A stretch of DNA of 20,757 nucleotides from a virus, in the IMG/VR virus record IMGVR_UViG_3300049846_001215, positions 1 through 20,757 of that record; one strand, given 5' to 3'. Below are positions 1 through 7,121 of the stretch, piece by piece. The position numbers were made by a program, and so were the translations under genes. Under the pieces are notes generated by a model. That model saw only the letters and a list, made by a program, of their open reading frames with translations, searched no databases and was not told the origin of the DNA. Numbering within the stretch: the stretch's first letter is position 1; every line of letters begins with the position of its first letter.

Positions 1-2
1 GT

Positions 3-395
3 ACACGCAAAATATGGACCACAAAGAAGGCCGACGACAACTTCAGCCTCTACATACGAGAGCGCGATGGAAAGTGTATGTACCCAGGCTGTACCGTTAC
101 TGAGATAAAGAAGCTCCAGTGCTCCCACTACTACGGGCGCGGTAGAAGTTCCACCCGTTACGACCCACTTAATTGCATCTCACTTTGCTGGCTTCACCAC
201 TACAAAGACAAACAACGCGGGTGGGAGTACCAGAAACAGACCATCGCAGAGCATGGCCACGACGGCCTATACACTAAGTTCATGCAGAACCGGCTCGGCA
301 CCTCACAATTTACCGAACTCTACCTCCGCTCGAAACAATACATGAGCCGCGACAATGCCATCATCGCCTGTATGAGACTCTTAAGTGCCCTCTAG
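3..395 (+). CDS. NinG/HNH-like zinc-binding protein, 5'-truncated
   Basis: The reading frame is open from the window edge (base 3) to a TAG at 393-395, giving 130 codons with no certain start, so the gene probably begins upstream. Counting from the edge, Cys25 and Cys30 are followed by CSHYYGRGR (from residue 40), RYDP (52-55) and CISLCWLHH (58-66). This spacing of Cys/His clusters around a His-Gly-Arg core resembles the phage NinG/HNH nuclease group, whose members act in recombination or, when beside terminase, in DNA packaging. The downstream neighbours are a zinc-ribbon gene and the terminase pair, which fits a packaging or late-recombination accessory role. A start at the internal ATG at 78 would cut off the first Cys, so I do not favour it. 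The nuclease assignment is family inference; the catalytic residues are not proven. Confidence 0.6.
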   Translation, partial: TRKIWTTKKADDNFSLYIRERDGKCMYPGCTVTEIKKLQCSHYYGRGRSSTRYDPLNCISLCWLHHYKDKQRGWEYQKQTIAEHGHDGLYTKFMQNRLGTSQFTELYLRSKQYMSRDNAIIACMRLLSAL

Positions 396-423
396 GATTA
401 CGAAGCGGCAGTATGATTTAAGT

Positions 424-723
424 ATGATACGCACACACTGTGTTAAATGCCACGCACGTCTACCAGGTACTAAGAAGCACCACAGTATATTTGGTAACTG
501 GTGCGAAGACTGCAACGCGAAGGCAGGCCCGAAATCAACTCACAGACTAACCAAAGCGGAACGTGAAGAAAAGGAGAGAGATCGCAGAGACAAGGAGCGC
601 GTGTACCAAGCAGAACTCGACGCATTCTATCTTCAACTGTATGGCAAAACAGAGGAACAAATACTCATGGAGGCCAGACAGTTTCTCACAGAGTACAAAA
701 ACGCGCATTATATGGTAGAATAA
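424..723 (+). CDS. Small zinc-ribbon protein of unknown function
   Basis: This 99-residue frame starts at ATG 424. A GTG at 385 would add 13 residues and overlap the previous gene by 11 bases, but neither start has a ribosome binding site. I prefer ATG because every other well-supported gene here uses it. Near the N terminus, two CxxC pairs (Cys6/Cys9 and Cys27/Cys30) with His19-His20 between them look like a treble-clef or zinc-ribbon fold. The rest is a highly charged helix (KAEREEKERDRRDKER) ending in a short amphipathic region. Its position between an HNH-like gene and terminase suggests a DNA-binding accessory factor, but no specific function can be assigned. Confidence 0.6.
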   Translation: MIRTHCVKCHARLPGTKKHHSIFGNWCEDCNAKAGPKSTHRLTKAEREEKERDRRDKERVYQAELDAFYLQLYGKTEEQILMEARQFLTEYKNAHYMVE

Positions 724-728
724 AAAGA

Positions 729-1130
729 ATGCCAACACTTAGGCAACGAAAACTAGCAAAGAAGATAGTGGAATCAATGCCACTAGACAATCCCCCCACT
801 AATGGTGAGATGTTGGAATCGGTGGGATACAGCAAAAATGTAGCAGAAGCTAAGCCAGGCGAGATTATGTCATCACCTGGAGTTCAAAAGGCATTAGAAG
901 ACCTGGGATTTTCAATAGAAGGAGCAGACCAAGTAGTGAAGAATATACTGTACAAGTCTAAGAGGGAAGACATGAAGCTCCGCGCAGCAGACATGATATA
1001 CAAGCGCAGAGGAGCATACGAAGACACTAAGCAAGGAGCAGGCAAGACACTGGTCATAAACGTAACCCAAGAAACCGCAGAACGATATGCTCTTACTCCA
1101 CGAGTCACAGAAACAGGTAGCGAGGGATAG
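729..1130 (+). CDS. terS: Terminase small subunit (probable)
   Basis: This 133-residue protein is encoded immediately upstream of, and overlapping by 44 bases, an unmistakable terminase large subunit. The N terminus has the usual small-terminase layout: a basic start (RQRKLAKKIVE), then a helix-turn-helix-like stretch with GEMLESVGYSKNVAEAKPGE (about residues 27-46), then SPGVQKALEDLGF. In this family the HTH recognises the packaging site while an oligomeric ring feeds DNA to the large subunit. The remaining part is helical, and the C-terminal tail (about residues 105-133) is probably the large-subunit contact. The call rests on gene order plus the HTH-like pattern. No Shine-Dalgarno sequence precedes the ATG; the upstream bases are A-rich. 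Confidence 0.75.
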   Translation: MPTLRQRKLAKKIVESMPLDNPPTNGEMLESVGYSKNVAEAKPGEIMSSPGVQKALEDLGFSIEGADQVVKNILYKSKREDMKLRAADMIYKRRGAYEDTKQGAGKTLVINVTQETAERYALTPRVTETGSEG

Positions 1131-2319
1131 ACACCGTTTCCGTGTACTCTGCTGTGGCAGACGATGGGGAAAAACTACTCTTGCAATAGACCAGATTAAG
1201 GGTCAGGCTGCTAAACCTGATTCACGCATTGCATACATAGCACCCACCTATCAACAAGCTAGAGATATTGCATGGGAACAGTTAAAGCGTGAGTGCCTAG
1301 AAGCATCAGCGTCAATAAATGAATCACGCCTTGAAATCACACTGATAAATGGCTCACGAATAATCCTACGTGGATGGGAAGCTATTGAGACACTACGAGG
1401 ACAGAAGTTTGACCTTATCGTTCTAGACGAGGTGGCAATGATGCGTGAGTTTTGGAGTAAATGGCAGGAGGTTATACGACCAACGCTCACAGACACAAAG
1501 GGTGAGGGTATGTTTATCTCTACACCTCGTGGATTTAATCACTTCTACGACCTATTCAATTTGCAGTACAAGGACAGCGATTTTATATCGTTTCACTTCA
1601 CCTCATACGACAATCCATTCATACCGGTAGAGGAACTAGATAAGGCACGTAAGGAAGTTACCGAGGACAGATTTGCACAGGAGTACATGGCAGACTTCAG
1701 AAAAACTGAGGGGCTGGTGTACAAAGAGTTTAACCGCACGCAGCATGTGATTAGCGAACTACCACAGCGCACATTCATTAAACACTTTGCTGGTATAGAC
1801 TTTGGTTTTACTAACCCGACAGCGATTATTCAGATATGGAAGGACAGCGACAGAAACTACTACGTCGGTGAGGAGTTTTATAGGTCGGGGAATACAGACG
1901 CTCAGACCGCAGACTATGTGTCAGCACTAAAACTAAACGAGGTATACCCAGACCCAGAGTCAGCGTCGGGTATCGAGGAATTGCGCCGCAGGAATGTAAA
2001 CGTGCGTGATGTGATTAAGAATAAGGATTCAATACGCACAGGTATAAACTCGGTGCGTGAACTCTTTAAAGCTAACAGGCTCTTTATACACAAGGACTGT
2101 ATAAACCTCATATCAGAGCTCGAAACGTATGCATACCCTGAGAAGCGTCCTAACATGAACGAGTACGAGAACCCAGTAAAGGAGCATGACCATGCGCTTG
2201 ATGCGCTCAGATACGCTTTGTCTATGGAGACTGTGGCGGGGACTGATTTTGTGGAAGATAGACTTAATGCACAGTTTCTACGTAATGTCTCGCGTAGTTC
2301 ACTAAACGACACACGATGA
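1087..2319 (+). CDS. terL: Terminase large subunit (ATPase/nuclease)
   Basis: This 410-residue packaging motor shows all the key motifs. Walker A is GRRWGKTT at residues 24-31. Walker B is LIVLDE at 110-115, with the catalytic Glu. The coupling motif is STP at 145-147. The C-terminal RNase H-like nuclease has Asp238 in GIDFG, Asp289 in YPDPES and Asp368/Asp372 in HDHALDALRY. The nuclease cuts concatemeric DNA and the ATPase drives it through the portal into the prohead. The start lies inside the small-subunit gene, giving a translationally coupled arrangement; a start much further downstream would remove Walker A. The length is slightly short for the family (commonly 400-600 residues) but complete. 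The gene ends in TGA, evidence that UGA is a stop codon here. Confidence 0.95.
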   Translation: MLLLHESQKQVARDRHRFRVLCCGRRWGKTTLAIDQIKGQAAKPDSRIAYIAPTYQQARDIAWEQLKRECLEASASINESRLEITLINGSRIILRGWEAIETLRGQKFDLIVLDEVAMMREFWSKWQEVIRPTLTDTKGEGMFISTPRGFNHFYDLFNLQYKDSDFISFHFTSYDNPFIPVEELDKARKEVTEDRFAQEYMADFRKTEGLVYKEFNRTQHVISELPQRTFIKHFAGIDFGFTNPTAIIQIWKDSDRNYYVGEEFYRSGNTDAQTADYVSALKLNEVYPDPESASGIEELRRRNVNVRDVIKNKDSIRTGINSVRELFKANRLFIHKDCINLISELETYAYPEKRPNMNEYENPVKEHDHALDALRYALSMETVAGTDFVEDRLNAQFLRNVSRSSLNDTR

Positions 2320-2323
2320 TGCG

Positions 2324-2332
2324 TGGTATAAT
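2324..2332 (+). promoter_or_regulatory. Extended -10 promoter for the portal operon
   Basis: TGGTATAAT is a perfect TGN-TATAAT extended -10 box. No good -35 hexamer sits 16-18 bases upstream (the bases there read aaacga). Transcription would start near 2339, giving a leader of about 27 bases before the portal ATG at 2366. It lies in the short gap just after the terminase stop, so it would give portal and the head genes their own transcript. Confidence 0.6.
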
Positions 2333-2345
2333 TATCAACGGGGGT

Positions 2346-2363
2346 GGTTACTATAACGTAACC
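2346..2363 (+). promoter_or_regulatory. Hairpin immediately upstream of the portal start codon
   Basis: GGTTAC (2346-2351) and GTAACC (2358-2363) are perfect inverted repeats around a 6-base TATAAC loop, ending two bases before the portal ATG. In the predicted short leader this is a 6-bp hairpin occupying the place where a Shine-Dalgarno sequence would sit. It may influence initiation or 5' stability; this is inference. Confidence 0.45.
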
Positions 2364-2365
2364 TC

Positions 2366-4180
2366 ATGAGCGATATTTGTGAATTAGTCAGAGAGGCTGA
2401 ACAGAACTACCTCAACGGTACTACCAAGCTCGGCGAATACGTCGAGTGGTCAATGCATGACACCATTGAGCGTATTGACGCATACTCAAATAGCAAGCAC
2501 ACGTCAGGAGCACAGGACTCACTCGGTAGAGAAAAGCCATTTTTCAACATAGTAAGCGCAGCAACGAACATTTGGTATAGAGCGACAGACATAGACCGCA
2601 AGAATGTTCGTGTCCTCCCTTCTAAGACATCAGACGTAGGTATGGCATTTGTAGCCACCGTACACCTTCAGGAGTGGATGCGTCGTGAGCGCTTTGGTAC
2701 ATTCCTCAACCTATGGGGTAGGGCACTCGCTAAGTACGGTTCGGCAGTTGTAAAGTTCGTGCCTAAAGACGGCAGACTTGTACCTAGCGTTATCCCGTGG
2801 AATAGACTTATTGCAGACCCAATACAATTTGACGCTATTCCTACGATAGAGAAGTTTTACATGACTCCGGCGCAGTTGCGTAAGAATAAGTCCTACGACA
2901 GAAAGGTTGTAGACCAACTTATCGAAGCTGAGACAGCACGTAAGACACTAGATGGATTTGATAAAGATAACAAAGCAGACTTCATCGAGATATACGAAGT
3001 ACACGGTGAGCTTGAGAAGGAGTACTTGACTGGTGAAGAGAAGGTAGAGACTGAGAACGAAAAGTACGTACAGCAAATGCACGTAGTTTCTTTCGTAAAG
3101 AATAAGAGCGGTGACTATGATGACTTCACACTCTACAGGGGGCGTGAGTCTAAGCATCCATACATGCTTACCCACCTTATCGAAGAGGATGGGCGTACAC
3201 TTGCTATCGGCGCGGTAGAGTACCTATTCGACTCACAGTGGATGGTCAATCATTCTGTTAAAAACCAAAAAGACACCCTAGATCTTGCATCTAAACTCAT
3301 ATTCCAAACATCCGACTCAAATTATCTAGGGAGAAACGTCCTCACTCAGATTGAGACGGGCGACATATTCGTACACAAAGTAAACGAGCCACTAACCCGC
3401 CTTGCTAACGATAAGCCAGACATTACTGCGCTCCAGAACTTCGGCGCGATGTGGCGCAACCTTGCAGGTGAGCTTACCTCTACCCCAGACGCTTTGAGAG
3501 GCAACACTCTACCATCGGGTACACCATATGCACTCGGCTCATACCTCGGAGAACAGGCTAACAACCTTTTTGAGCAGATGACAGAGAACAAGGGTCTTGC
3601 ACTTGAAGATATGCTCCGAGAGTTCGTCATCCCTCACATTAAGACAAAGATGGACACTAAGGATGAGATTGTCGCAGTCCTCGACGCTGAGCAGATAGCT
3701 GAGGTGGACGCTATGTACGTTCCACGCCAGGCCATTCGTAACTATAACAAACGTGCGATTGATGAAATCATAGCTGGTGGTATCCCATCACCTTTTGACC
3801 CTAACGTAGAGCAGCAGAACGTGCAGAAGTCTATGGCTACTCTCGGCAACAAGCGATCATTTAAGCCAGACGAGCTAGACGAAAAGACGTGGAAAGAGGC
3901 TCTAAAGGACTTGGAGTGGAACTTGGTAGTCGAGGTTACTAACGAGACGACAGACAAACAGGCAGTCCTCACGACCCTTTCAACCGTACTTCAGTCAATA
4001 GCAACCAATCCACAGTTATTGCAAGATCCGAACGCGAAGATGATTTTAGGTGCTATACTTACCGAGACGGGACGTATTAGTCCTATTCAAATAGCTTCTG
4101 TACAGGCTCAAGCACAGCCACAAGCTCCCGCTAACCTGCCAGCAGAAGCACTTAATAAATTACCAGCACAAGCTGCATGA
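2366..4180 (+). CDS. Portal protein
   Basis: This 604-residue protein lies directly downstream of the terminase large subunit and upstream of scaffold-like and capsid genes, the canonical portal position. Portals form the dodecameric ring at one capsid vertex through which terminase pumps DNA and to which the tail connector attaches. The body is long, mixed alpha/beta and portal-like: an N-terminal region with REKPFFNIVSAATNIWYRAT, a central Trp-rich segment, and a Q/A-rich C terminus (from about residue 570) typical of a disordered portal tail. The size falls in the podovirus/P22-like range. No catalytic motif is expected in this family, so the call rests on position, length and general sequence character. 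The stop TGA overlaps the ATG of the next small gene (ATGA). Confidence 0.85.
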   Translation: MSDICELVREAEQNYLNGTTKLGEYVEWSMHDTIERIDAYSNSKHTSGAQDSLGREKPFFNIVSAATNIWYRATDIDRKNVRVLPSKTSDVGMAFVATVHLQEWMRRERFGTFLNLWGRALAKYGSAVVKFVPKDGRLVPSVIPWNRLIADPIQFDAIPTIEKFYMTPAQLRKNKSYDRKVVDQLIEAETARKTLDGFDKDNKADFIEIYEVHGELEKEYLTGEEKVETENEKYVQQMHVVSFVKNKSGDYDDFTLYRGRESKHPYMLTHLIEEDGRTLAIGAVEYLFDSQWMVNHSVKNQKDTLDLASKLIFQTSDSNYLGRNVLTQIETGDIFVHKVNEPLTRLANDKPDITALQNFGAMWRNLAGELTSTPDALRGNTLPSGTPYALGSYLGEQANNLFEQMTENKGLALEDMLREFVIPHIKTKMDTKDEIVAVLDAEQIAEVDAMYVPRQAIRNYNKRAIDEIIAGGIPSPFDPNVEQQNVQKSMATLGNKRSFKPDELDEKTWKEALKDLEWNLVVEVTNETTDKQAVLTTLSTVLQSIATNPQLLQDPNAKMILGAILTETGRISPIQIASVQAQAQPQAPANLPAEALNKLPAQAA

Positions 4181-4311
4181 CCTATAAGTCACTCATCTGC
4201 AATTCATACTTGGATGCAGACGTACTATTAAATCAAGCAGCCCAAGAGGGGTGGCAGTTAGTAACTGCACTAGTGGTTTCTGGCACACTCGTCTTTTATC
4301 TAAAGAAATAA
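4177..4311 (+). CDS. DUF4177-like 44-aa microprotein
   Basis: This is a 44-residue frame whose ATG overlaps the portal stop (ATGA) and whose TAA abuts the ATG of the next gene, so it fills the gap exactly. The pattern of an N-terminal MTYKSL beta strand, a helix (DADVLLNQAAQEGWQL), then a strand ending in FYLKK matches the small DUF4177 fold, in which a conserved EGWELV-type turn is diagnostic (here EGWQLV at residues 24-29). The function of that family is unknown. The C-terminal strand is hydrophobic and could be mistaken for a transmembrane segment. The perfect start/stop junctions on both sides argue that it is translated. Confidence 0.65.
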   Translation: MTYKSLICNSYLDADVLLNQAAQEGWQLVTALVVSGTLVFYLKK

Positions 4312-4692
4312 ATGTCAGACGAACCAGCAAAAGCGAACATTCGCGACATATTAAACTACCAGGTAGAGTCGTACATCACAGAGGATGATGTGCGCATTAT
4401 CCGGGAACACTTTAAGGATAACCCAATTTTGTTACAGGTTATCCGTAAGGTGTTTATGCCTTCAATCTCCTATGCGCAAATGCCTGTGGAGGAACTTGGA
4501 AAGGACATGTGGTTTGCAGGTGTAGACTTCTCTACACTCTCAAAGGATGAGGCATACGTCCGTATCCTCGCTCGCCAAGAAGCCATCAAGTTTATTGTAG
4601 GTGGAATGATTTCCCTGAAGCAGATTTCAAACATTAGCGAGGAGGACGACCTAAACCGTGCAGCTCGCAGACAGAAGGACAGTTCAAAATGA
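4312..4692 (+). CDS. Hypothetical head-region protein (126 aa)
   Basis: This 126-residue soluble, mostly helical protein begins directly at the stop codon of the preceding microprotein. I recognise no family. It is rich in charged helices (EDDVRIIREHFKDNP at about residue 24, EEDDLNRAARRQK near the C terminus) with a central aromatic stretch (GKDMWFAGVDF). Its place between portal and scaffold fits a head-assembly accessory or a DNA-entry modulator. The gene ends in TGA just before a structured intergenic region. Confidence 0.7.
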   Translation: MSDEPAKANIRDILNYQVESYITEDDVRIIREHFKDNPILLQVIRKVFMPSISYAQMPVEELGKDMWFAGVDFSTLSKDEAYVRILARQEAIKFIVGGMISLKQISNISEEDDLNRAARRQKDSSK

Positions 4693-4694
4693 TG

Positions 4695-4756
4695 TATCAC
4701 GTTATTCACAACGTCCCCCGCTTAGATGGGGACTTTGTTAGTTGTGTTTCGTGATA
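4695..4756 (+). promoter_or_regulatory. Nested inverted repeat / candidate terminator-attenuator
   Basis: Three nested complementary blocks surround a 9-base loop. The outermost is TATCACG (4695-4701) with CGTGATA (4750-4756). The middle is CACAAC (4707-4712) with GTTGTG (4741-4746). The inner is GTCCCC (4713-4718) with GGGGAC (4728-4733), which is followed by a T-rich run. The inner stem plus T-rich tail could end the portal-operon transcript. The outer arm overlaps the next promoter. Confidence 0.6.
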
Positions 4757-4760
4757 TAAT
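4752..4760 (+). promoter_or_regulatory. Extended -10 promoter for scaffold/capsid genes
   Basis: TGATATAAT matches the TGN-TATAAT extended -10 consensus, with no convincing -35. Its 5' half is the 3' arm of the long inverted repeat at 4695-4756. Initiation would fall near 4767, about 22 bases before the ATG at 4789. It probably drives the scaffold and major capsid genes. Confidence 0.6.
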
Positions 4761-4788
4761 GTAACTATCAGAGTAACCATCTCTAAAA

Positions 4789-5343
4789 ATGGAACCAGAA
4801 ACAACGGACGCTCCTGAAGTCCTTGAAACTCAGGAAACTGACGAGTCTCAGTCACAGACTCAAGATACGCAGGAAGAAACACTTTCCCCCGAGGAAATTG
4901 CAGAACTCAAGCGTAAGGCTTCAGAGCGCGACGAACTAGAGAAGAAGAATAAGCAACTCTACGAGCGCGTAAAGAAGTCGGAAGGCACATCGAAACCGAA
5001 AGAGACTAGAGAGTCTAGCTTGGGCATGAAGGACGTATTGTACTTGGCTAAAGCAGACATTGCACCGGAAGATGTTGACGAGGTTACGACCTACGCAGCA
5101 CGGATGGGCGTAAGTATTGCTGAAGCACACAACTTCTACAAACCTATTCTTTCAGTCCGAGCAGAAGAGCGCAGAACCGCAGATGCAACTCAAACTAGAG
5201 GAGCACGAGGTTCTGCCAAGCAGACAGGTGAAGACCTACTCCAGAAAGCAGAACGTGGGAATGAAACTCCTACAACTGACGAAGGGATTAGGGCTCTCGC
5301 CGAAGCACGGCAAGCTCGTCGATTAGCTGCAAAACAGCGATAA
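4789..5343 (+). CDS. Scaffolding-like protein
   Basis: This 184-residue protein sits immediately before the major capsid gene. The first 45 residues are strongly acidic and rich in Glu, Thr and Gln. Next comes a charged coiled-coil-like helix (AELKRKASERDELEKKNKQL, about residues 38-57), a short ordered segment (MKDVLYLAKADIAPEDVDEV), and a basic, Arg/Ala-rich C terminus (EARQARRLAAKQR). An acidic, coiled-coil protein with a basic C-terminal helix is the usual design of phage scaffolds, which nucleate prohead assembly by binding the coat through the C terminus and are absent from mature virions. No protease motif is visible. It has its own extended -10 promoter; no Shine-Dalgarno sequence precedes the ATG. 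Confidence 0.75.
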   Translation: MEPETTDAPEVLETQETDESQSQTQDTQEETLSPEEIAELKRKASERDELEKKNKQLYERVKKSEGTSKPKETRESSLGMKDVLYLAKADIAPEDVDEVTTYAARMGVSIAEAHNFYKPILSVRAEERRTADATQTRGARGSAKQTGEDLLQKAERGNETPTTDEGIRALAEARQARRLAAKQR

Positions 5344-5365
5344 CGAAAGAGAGCCGTGAGGGGAT

Positions 5366-5384
5366 GGGATATTATTTTTATCCC
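5366..5384 (+). promoter_or_regulatory. Hairpin just upstream of the major capsid start
   Basis: GGGATA (5366-5371) and TATCCC (5379-5384) pair perfectly around a 7-base T-rich loop, ending five bases before the capsid ATG at 5390. There is no Shine-Dalgarno sequence. The hairpin may protect the 5' end of a processed, highly translated capsid mRNA or present the start codon; this is inference. Confidence 0.45.
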
Positions 5385-5389
5385 TTATC

Positions 5390-6256
5390 ATGGCTAACAC
5401 ATTAGGCACAGAATCACTACGTCGCAAATACTTCCAGAGTTCTTTGCAGACACAGCTCCGAAACGCAGTCGTTTGTGAGGAGATTTGTAAGGTAGACCGC
5501 TCAGACCTTAACTACATCGCAAACCCATACGTAACCGCACAGTCTGCTACTATTCAGGCAAAGGTAGGTACGTATACCCCAGCAGCAATGACTGTAACGA
5601 ACGACACACTCACCGTAACGGATGAGGTATGGACTTCGACACACGTCTTTGACTTTGAGACCCTTACATCACAGTTCAATCTCACCGCAGACTTCCTTGA
5701 GGACTTGTCAGCACAGGTTCTTATCGGAGTTGACAAGTTTGTTCTCAACAACCTCTGTGAGGACGGAACTGGTGCATACACCACTCCAGCAGGTGGCTTC
5801 ACGACCGCAGCAAACATTCCAGTTATCATGGCAAACCTTATCTCAAAGGTCGCCGGATACCAGAGTGTATCAATGGGTCGTGGTTCAAACTACTTCCTCG
5901 TGATTGAGAACACAGACCTCGTAGGCTTCATGCAGACGCAGGTTTCGTCAGGATACGCATACGCAGACGCAGCACTCAACTACGGCTTTATGCCAAACTA
6001 CATGGGTGTTGACGTGTACGTCGTTCGCTCTGGTACATTCGTCTCAGCAACTATCGGTTCTACGTCTGTCACGAACTCAGGTCACCGTGTCTTCGGTGTC
6101 AAGGGAGTAGCAACGTACGCTTCACCTCGTGGTCTCCGCTACGAAGAGAAGTCAGTTACCGCTAAGACAGGAAAGGAAATTGTCGCTATCGCACTTGTTG
6201 GATTCAAGCTCTGGGCTACAAACACAGACCTTGTTGTAGACATTACGCTTGCGTAG
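5390..6256 (+). CDS. Major capsid protein
   Basis: This 288-residue protein lies directly after the scaffold-like gene, the standard coat position. Its composition is typical of an HK97-fold capsid protein: no signal peptide, many Thr/Val/Ala residues, an N-terminal arm (residues 1-30), a beta-rich stretch with SATIQAKVGTYTPAAMTVT, a long spine-like helix (TADFLEDLSAQVLIGVDKFV, about residues 99-118), and a C-terminal domain with MGRGSNYFLVIENTDLVGFM and a final strand series. It would form the icosahedral shell. No N-terminal prohead-protease domain is apparent. Its codons are enriched for C-ending forms relative to the genes around 13-15 kb, consistent with high expression. The fold call is inference from context and composition. 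Confidence 0.85.
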   Translation: MANTLGTESLRRKYFQSSLQTQLRNAVVCEEICKVDRSDLNYIANPYVTAQSATIQAKVGTYTPAAMTVTNDTLTVTDEVWTSTHVFDFETLTSQFNLTADFLEDLSAQVLIGVDKFVLNNLCEDGTGAYTTPAGGFTTAANIPVIMANLISKVAGYQSVSMGRGSNYFLVIENTDLVGFMQTQVSSGYAYADAALNYGFMPNYMGVDVYVVRSGTFVSATIGSTSVTNSGHRVFGVKGVATYASPRGLRYEEKSVTAKTGKEIVAIALVGFKLWATNTDLVVDITLA

Positions 6257-6263
6257 TTACTAG

Positions 6264-6330
6264 CCAGCTCATTATGGGCTGGTTGGAGGCATCCATCCCC
6301 GCCTCCACTCAGCCCGTAATAGCTAACTAA
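6264..6330 (+). ncRNA. Two-hairpin intergenic RNA element, copy 1
   Basis: Right after the capsid stop, CCAGCTC (6264-6270) pairs with GGGCTGG (6276-6282) with one G-U pair. Then GGAGGC (6285-6290) pairs with GCCTCC (6301-6306), and AGCTAACTAA lies at 6321-6330, six bases before the ATG at 6337. An alternative long pairing also exists between 6266-6280 and 6311-6324. A second copy of the same architecture occurs at 7064-7121, with compensatory base-pair changes, supporting a real RNA structure. It may be a processing site, terminator or translation-control leader. Confidence 0.6.
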
Positions 6331-6336
6331 CACACA

Positions 6337-6501
6337 ATGGCAAAAGAAAAGGAAACCGAGGTAAAGGAAGAAGCAAAGGTATCGTCACCCCGCGAAATTG
6401 CATGGGAGGCACACCTCGCTTCATACGAGAAGAAGAATCCTAAGAAATTCGCAGTAAAGAAGGCTCGCGGGGAGTTCGACAAGATTCCAGCATCTTTCTA
6501 G
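6337..6501 (+). CDS. Small charged hypothetical protein (54 aa)
   Basis: This 54-residue, highly charged protein (MAKEKETEVKEEAK at the N terminus, KKNPKKFAVKKARGEFDK in the middle) lies between the capsid gene and a membrane-anchored virion-like protein. It starts with ATG six bases after the AGCTAACTAA box of the two-hairpin element and ends in TAG. No domain is recognised. The central IAWEAHLASYEKKNPKKF segment may form one helix. Small basic proteins just after the coat gene are sometimes head-decoration or completion proteins, but that is only positional. Confidence 0.6.
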   Translation: MAKEKETEVKEEAKVSSPREIAWEAHLASYEKKNPKKFAVKKARGEFDKIPASF

Positions 6502-6529
6502 CAAGTATTACTAACTAGTCCGATTACAA

Positions 6530-7057
6530 ATGGACATCAAAAACATCGCAGTCTCAGCAGGAACAGCTCTCATCATTGCACTCGTTGCAGTATGGGGTTT
6601 TGCTCCTGAAGCACAGATTGTACGTGAAGTGCAGAAGTTAGGTGCTGTTGCAAGCCCTGACATCCAGTCTGATTGGCTTCGCTTTGGTGGTGTTACTCGC
6701 TTTGCATACGCAACGAATAACCTCACGCAAGGTTCAGCAACCGTCTGTTCTATTCAGTCTCCCGCAGCTACTTCGACGCTCGTTTCAGGTGGTATCCGCT
6801 TTGACGTAGCATCATCGACACAGTGGCTTGTAGAGATTGGTAAGGCAACGACTAACTCTGCTACTACTACACTCCTTGGTACAGGAATCATTACTGCGAA
6901 TGGTCAGGGAACTATCCTTGCATCATCGACGTTTGGTCTCGGTGTAGACCCAGTAGTTGTATTCGCTCCTAACACGTACTTCAACGTGAAGGCTCCTACG
7001 GCCGGTGGCGGTGCACCATCAGGTCACTGTCACGCAATCTTCGAGACGTATCAATAG
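6530..7057 (+). CDS. N-terminally membrane-anchored beta-rich virion-type protein
   Basis: This 175-residue protein has an N-terminal hydrophobic segment (SAGTALIIALVAVWGFA, about residues 9-25), then a Ser/Thr-rich, probably all-beta domain. That domain contains a VCSIQSPAATSTL stretch, repeated short strands, and the C-terminal signature VFAPNTYFNVKAPTAGG followed by GHCHAIFETYQ. I associate this style (TM anchor, Ala/Thr/Ser beta sandwich, C-terminal PNTY and a final Cys-containing strand) with minor structural proteins of uncultivated phages, but the role is unproven. The hydrophobic N terminus is unusual for a cytoplasmically assembled virion protein. It could instead be an envelope protein. 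Confidence 0.7.
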   Translation: MDIKNIAVSAGTALIIALVAVWGFAPEAQIVREVQKLGAVASPDIQSDWLRFGGVTRFAYATNNLTQGSATVCSIQSPAATSTLVSGGIRFDVASSTQWLVEIGKATTNSATTTLLGTGIITANGQGTILASSTFGLGVDPVVVFAPNTYFNVKAPTAGGGAPSGHCHAIFETYQ

Positions 7058-7063
7058 TCTCAT

Positions 7064-7121
7064 CCAGTCCTAGTGGGCTGGGTGGTGAGCGCGAAACTCG
7101 TACTCACCTTTAGCTCACTAA
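7064..7121 (+). ncRNA. Two-hairpin intergenic RNA element, copy 2
   Basis: CCAGTCC (7064-7070) pairs with GGGCTGG (7075-7081, one G-U). GGTGAG (7084-7089) pairs with CTCACC (7103-7108). AGCTCACTAA lies at 7112-7121, eight bases before the ATG at 7130. GTGAGC (7085-7090) can alternatively pair with GCTCAC (7113-7118), so two mutually exclusive folds are possible. The order and geometry match copy 1 at 6264-6330. It also excludes an upstream start at 7073 for the next gene, because that would put the element inside the coding region. Confidence 0.6.
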
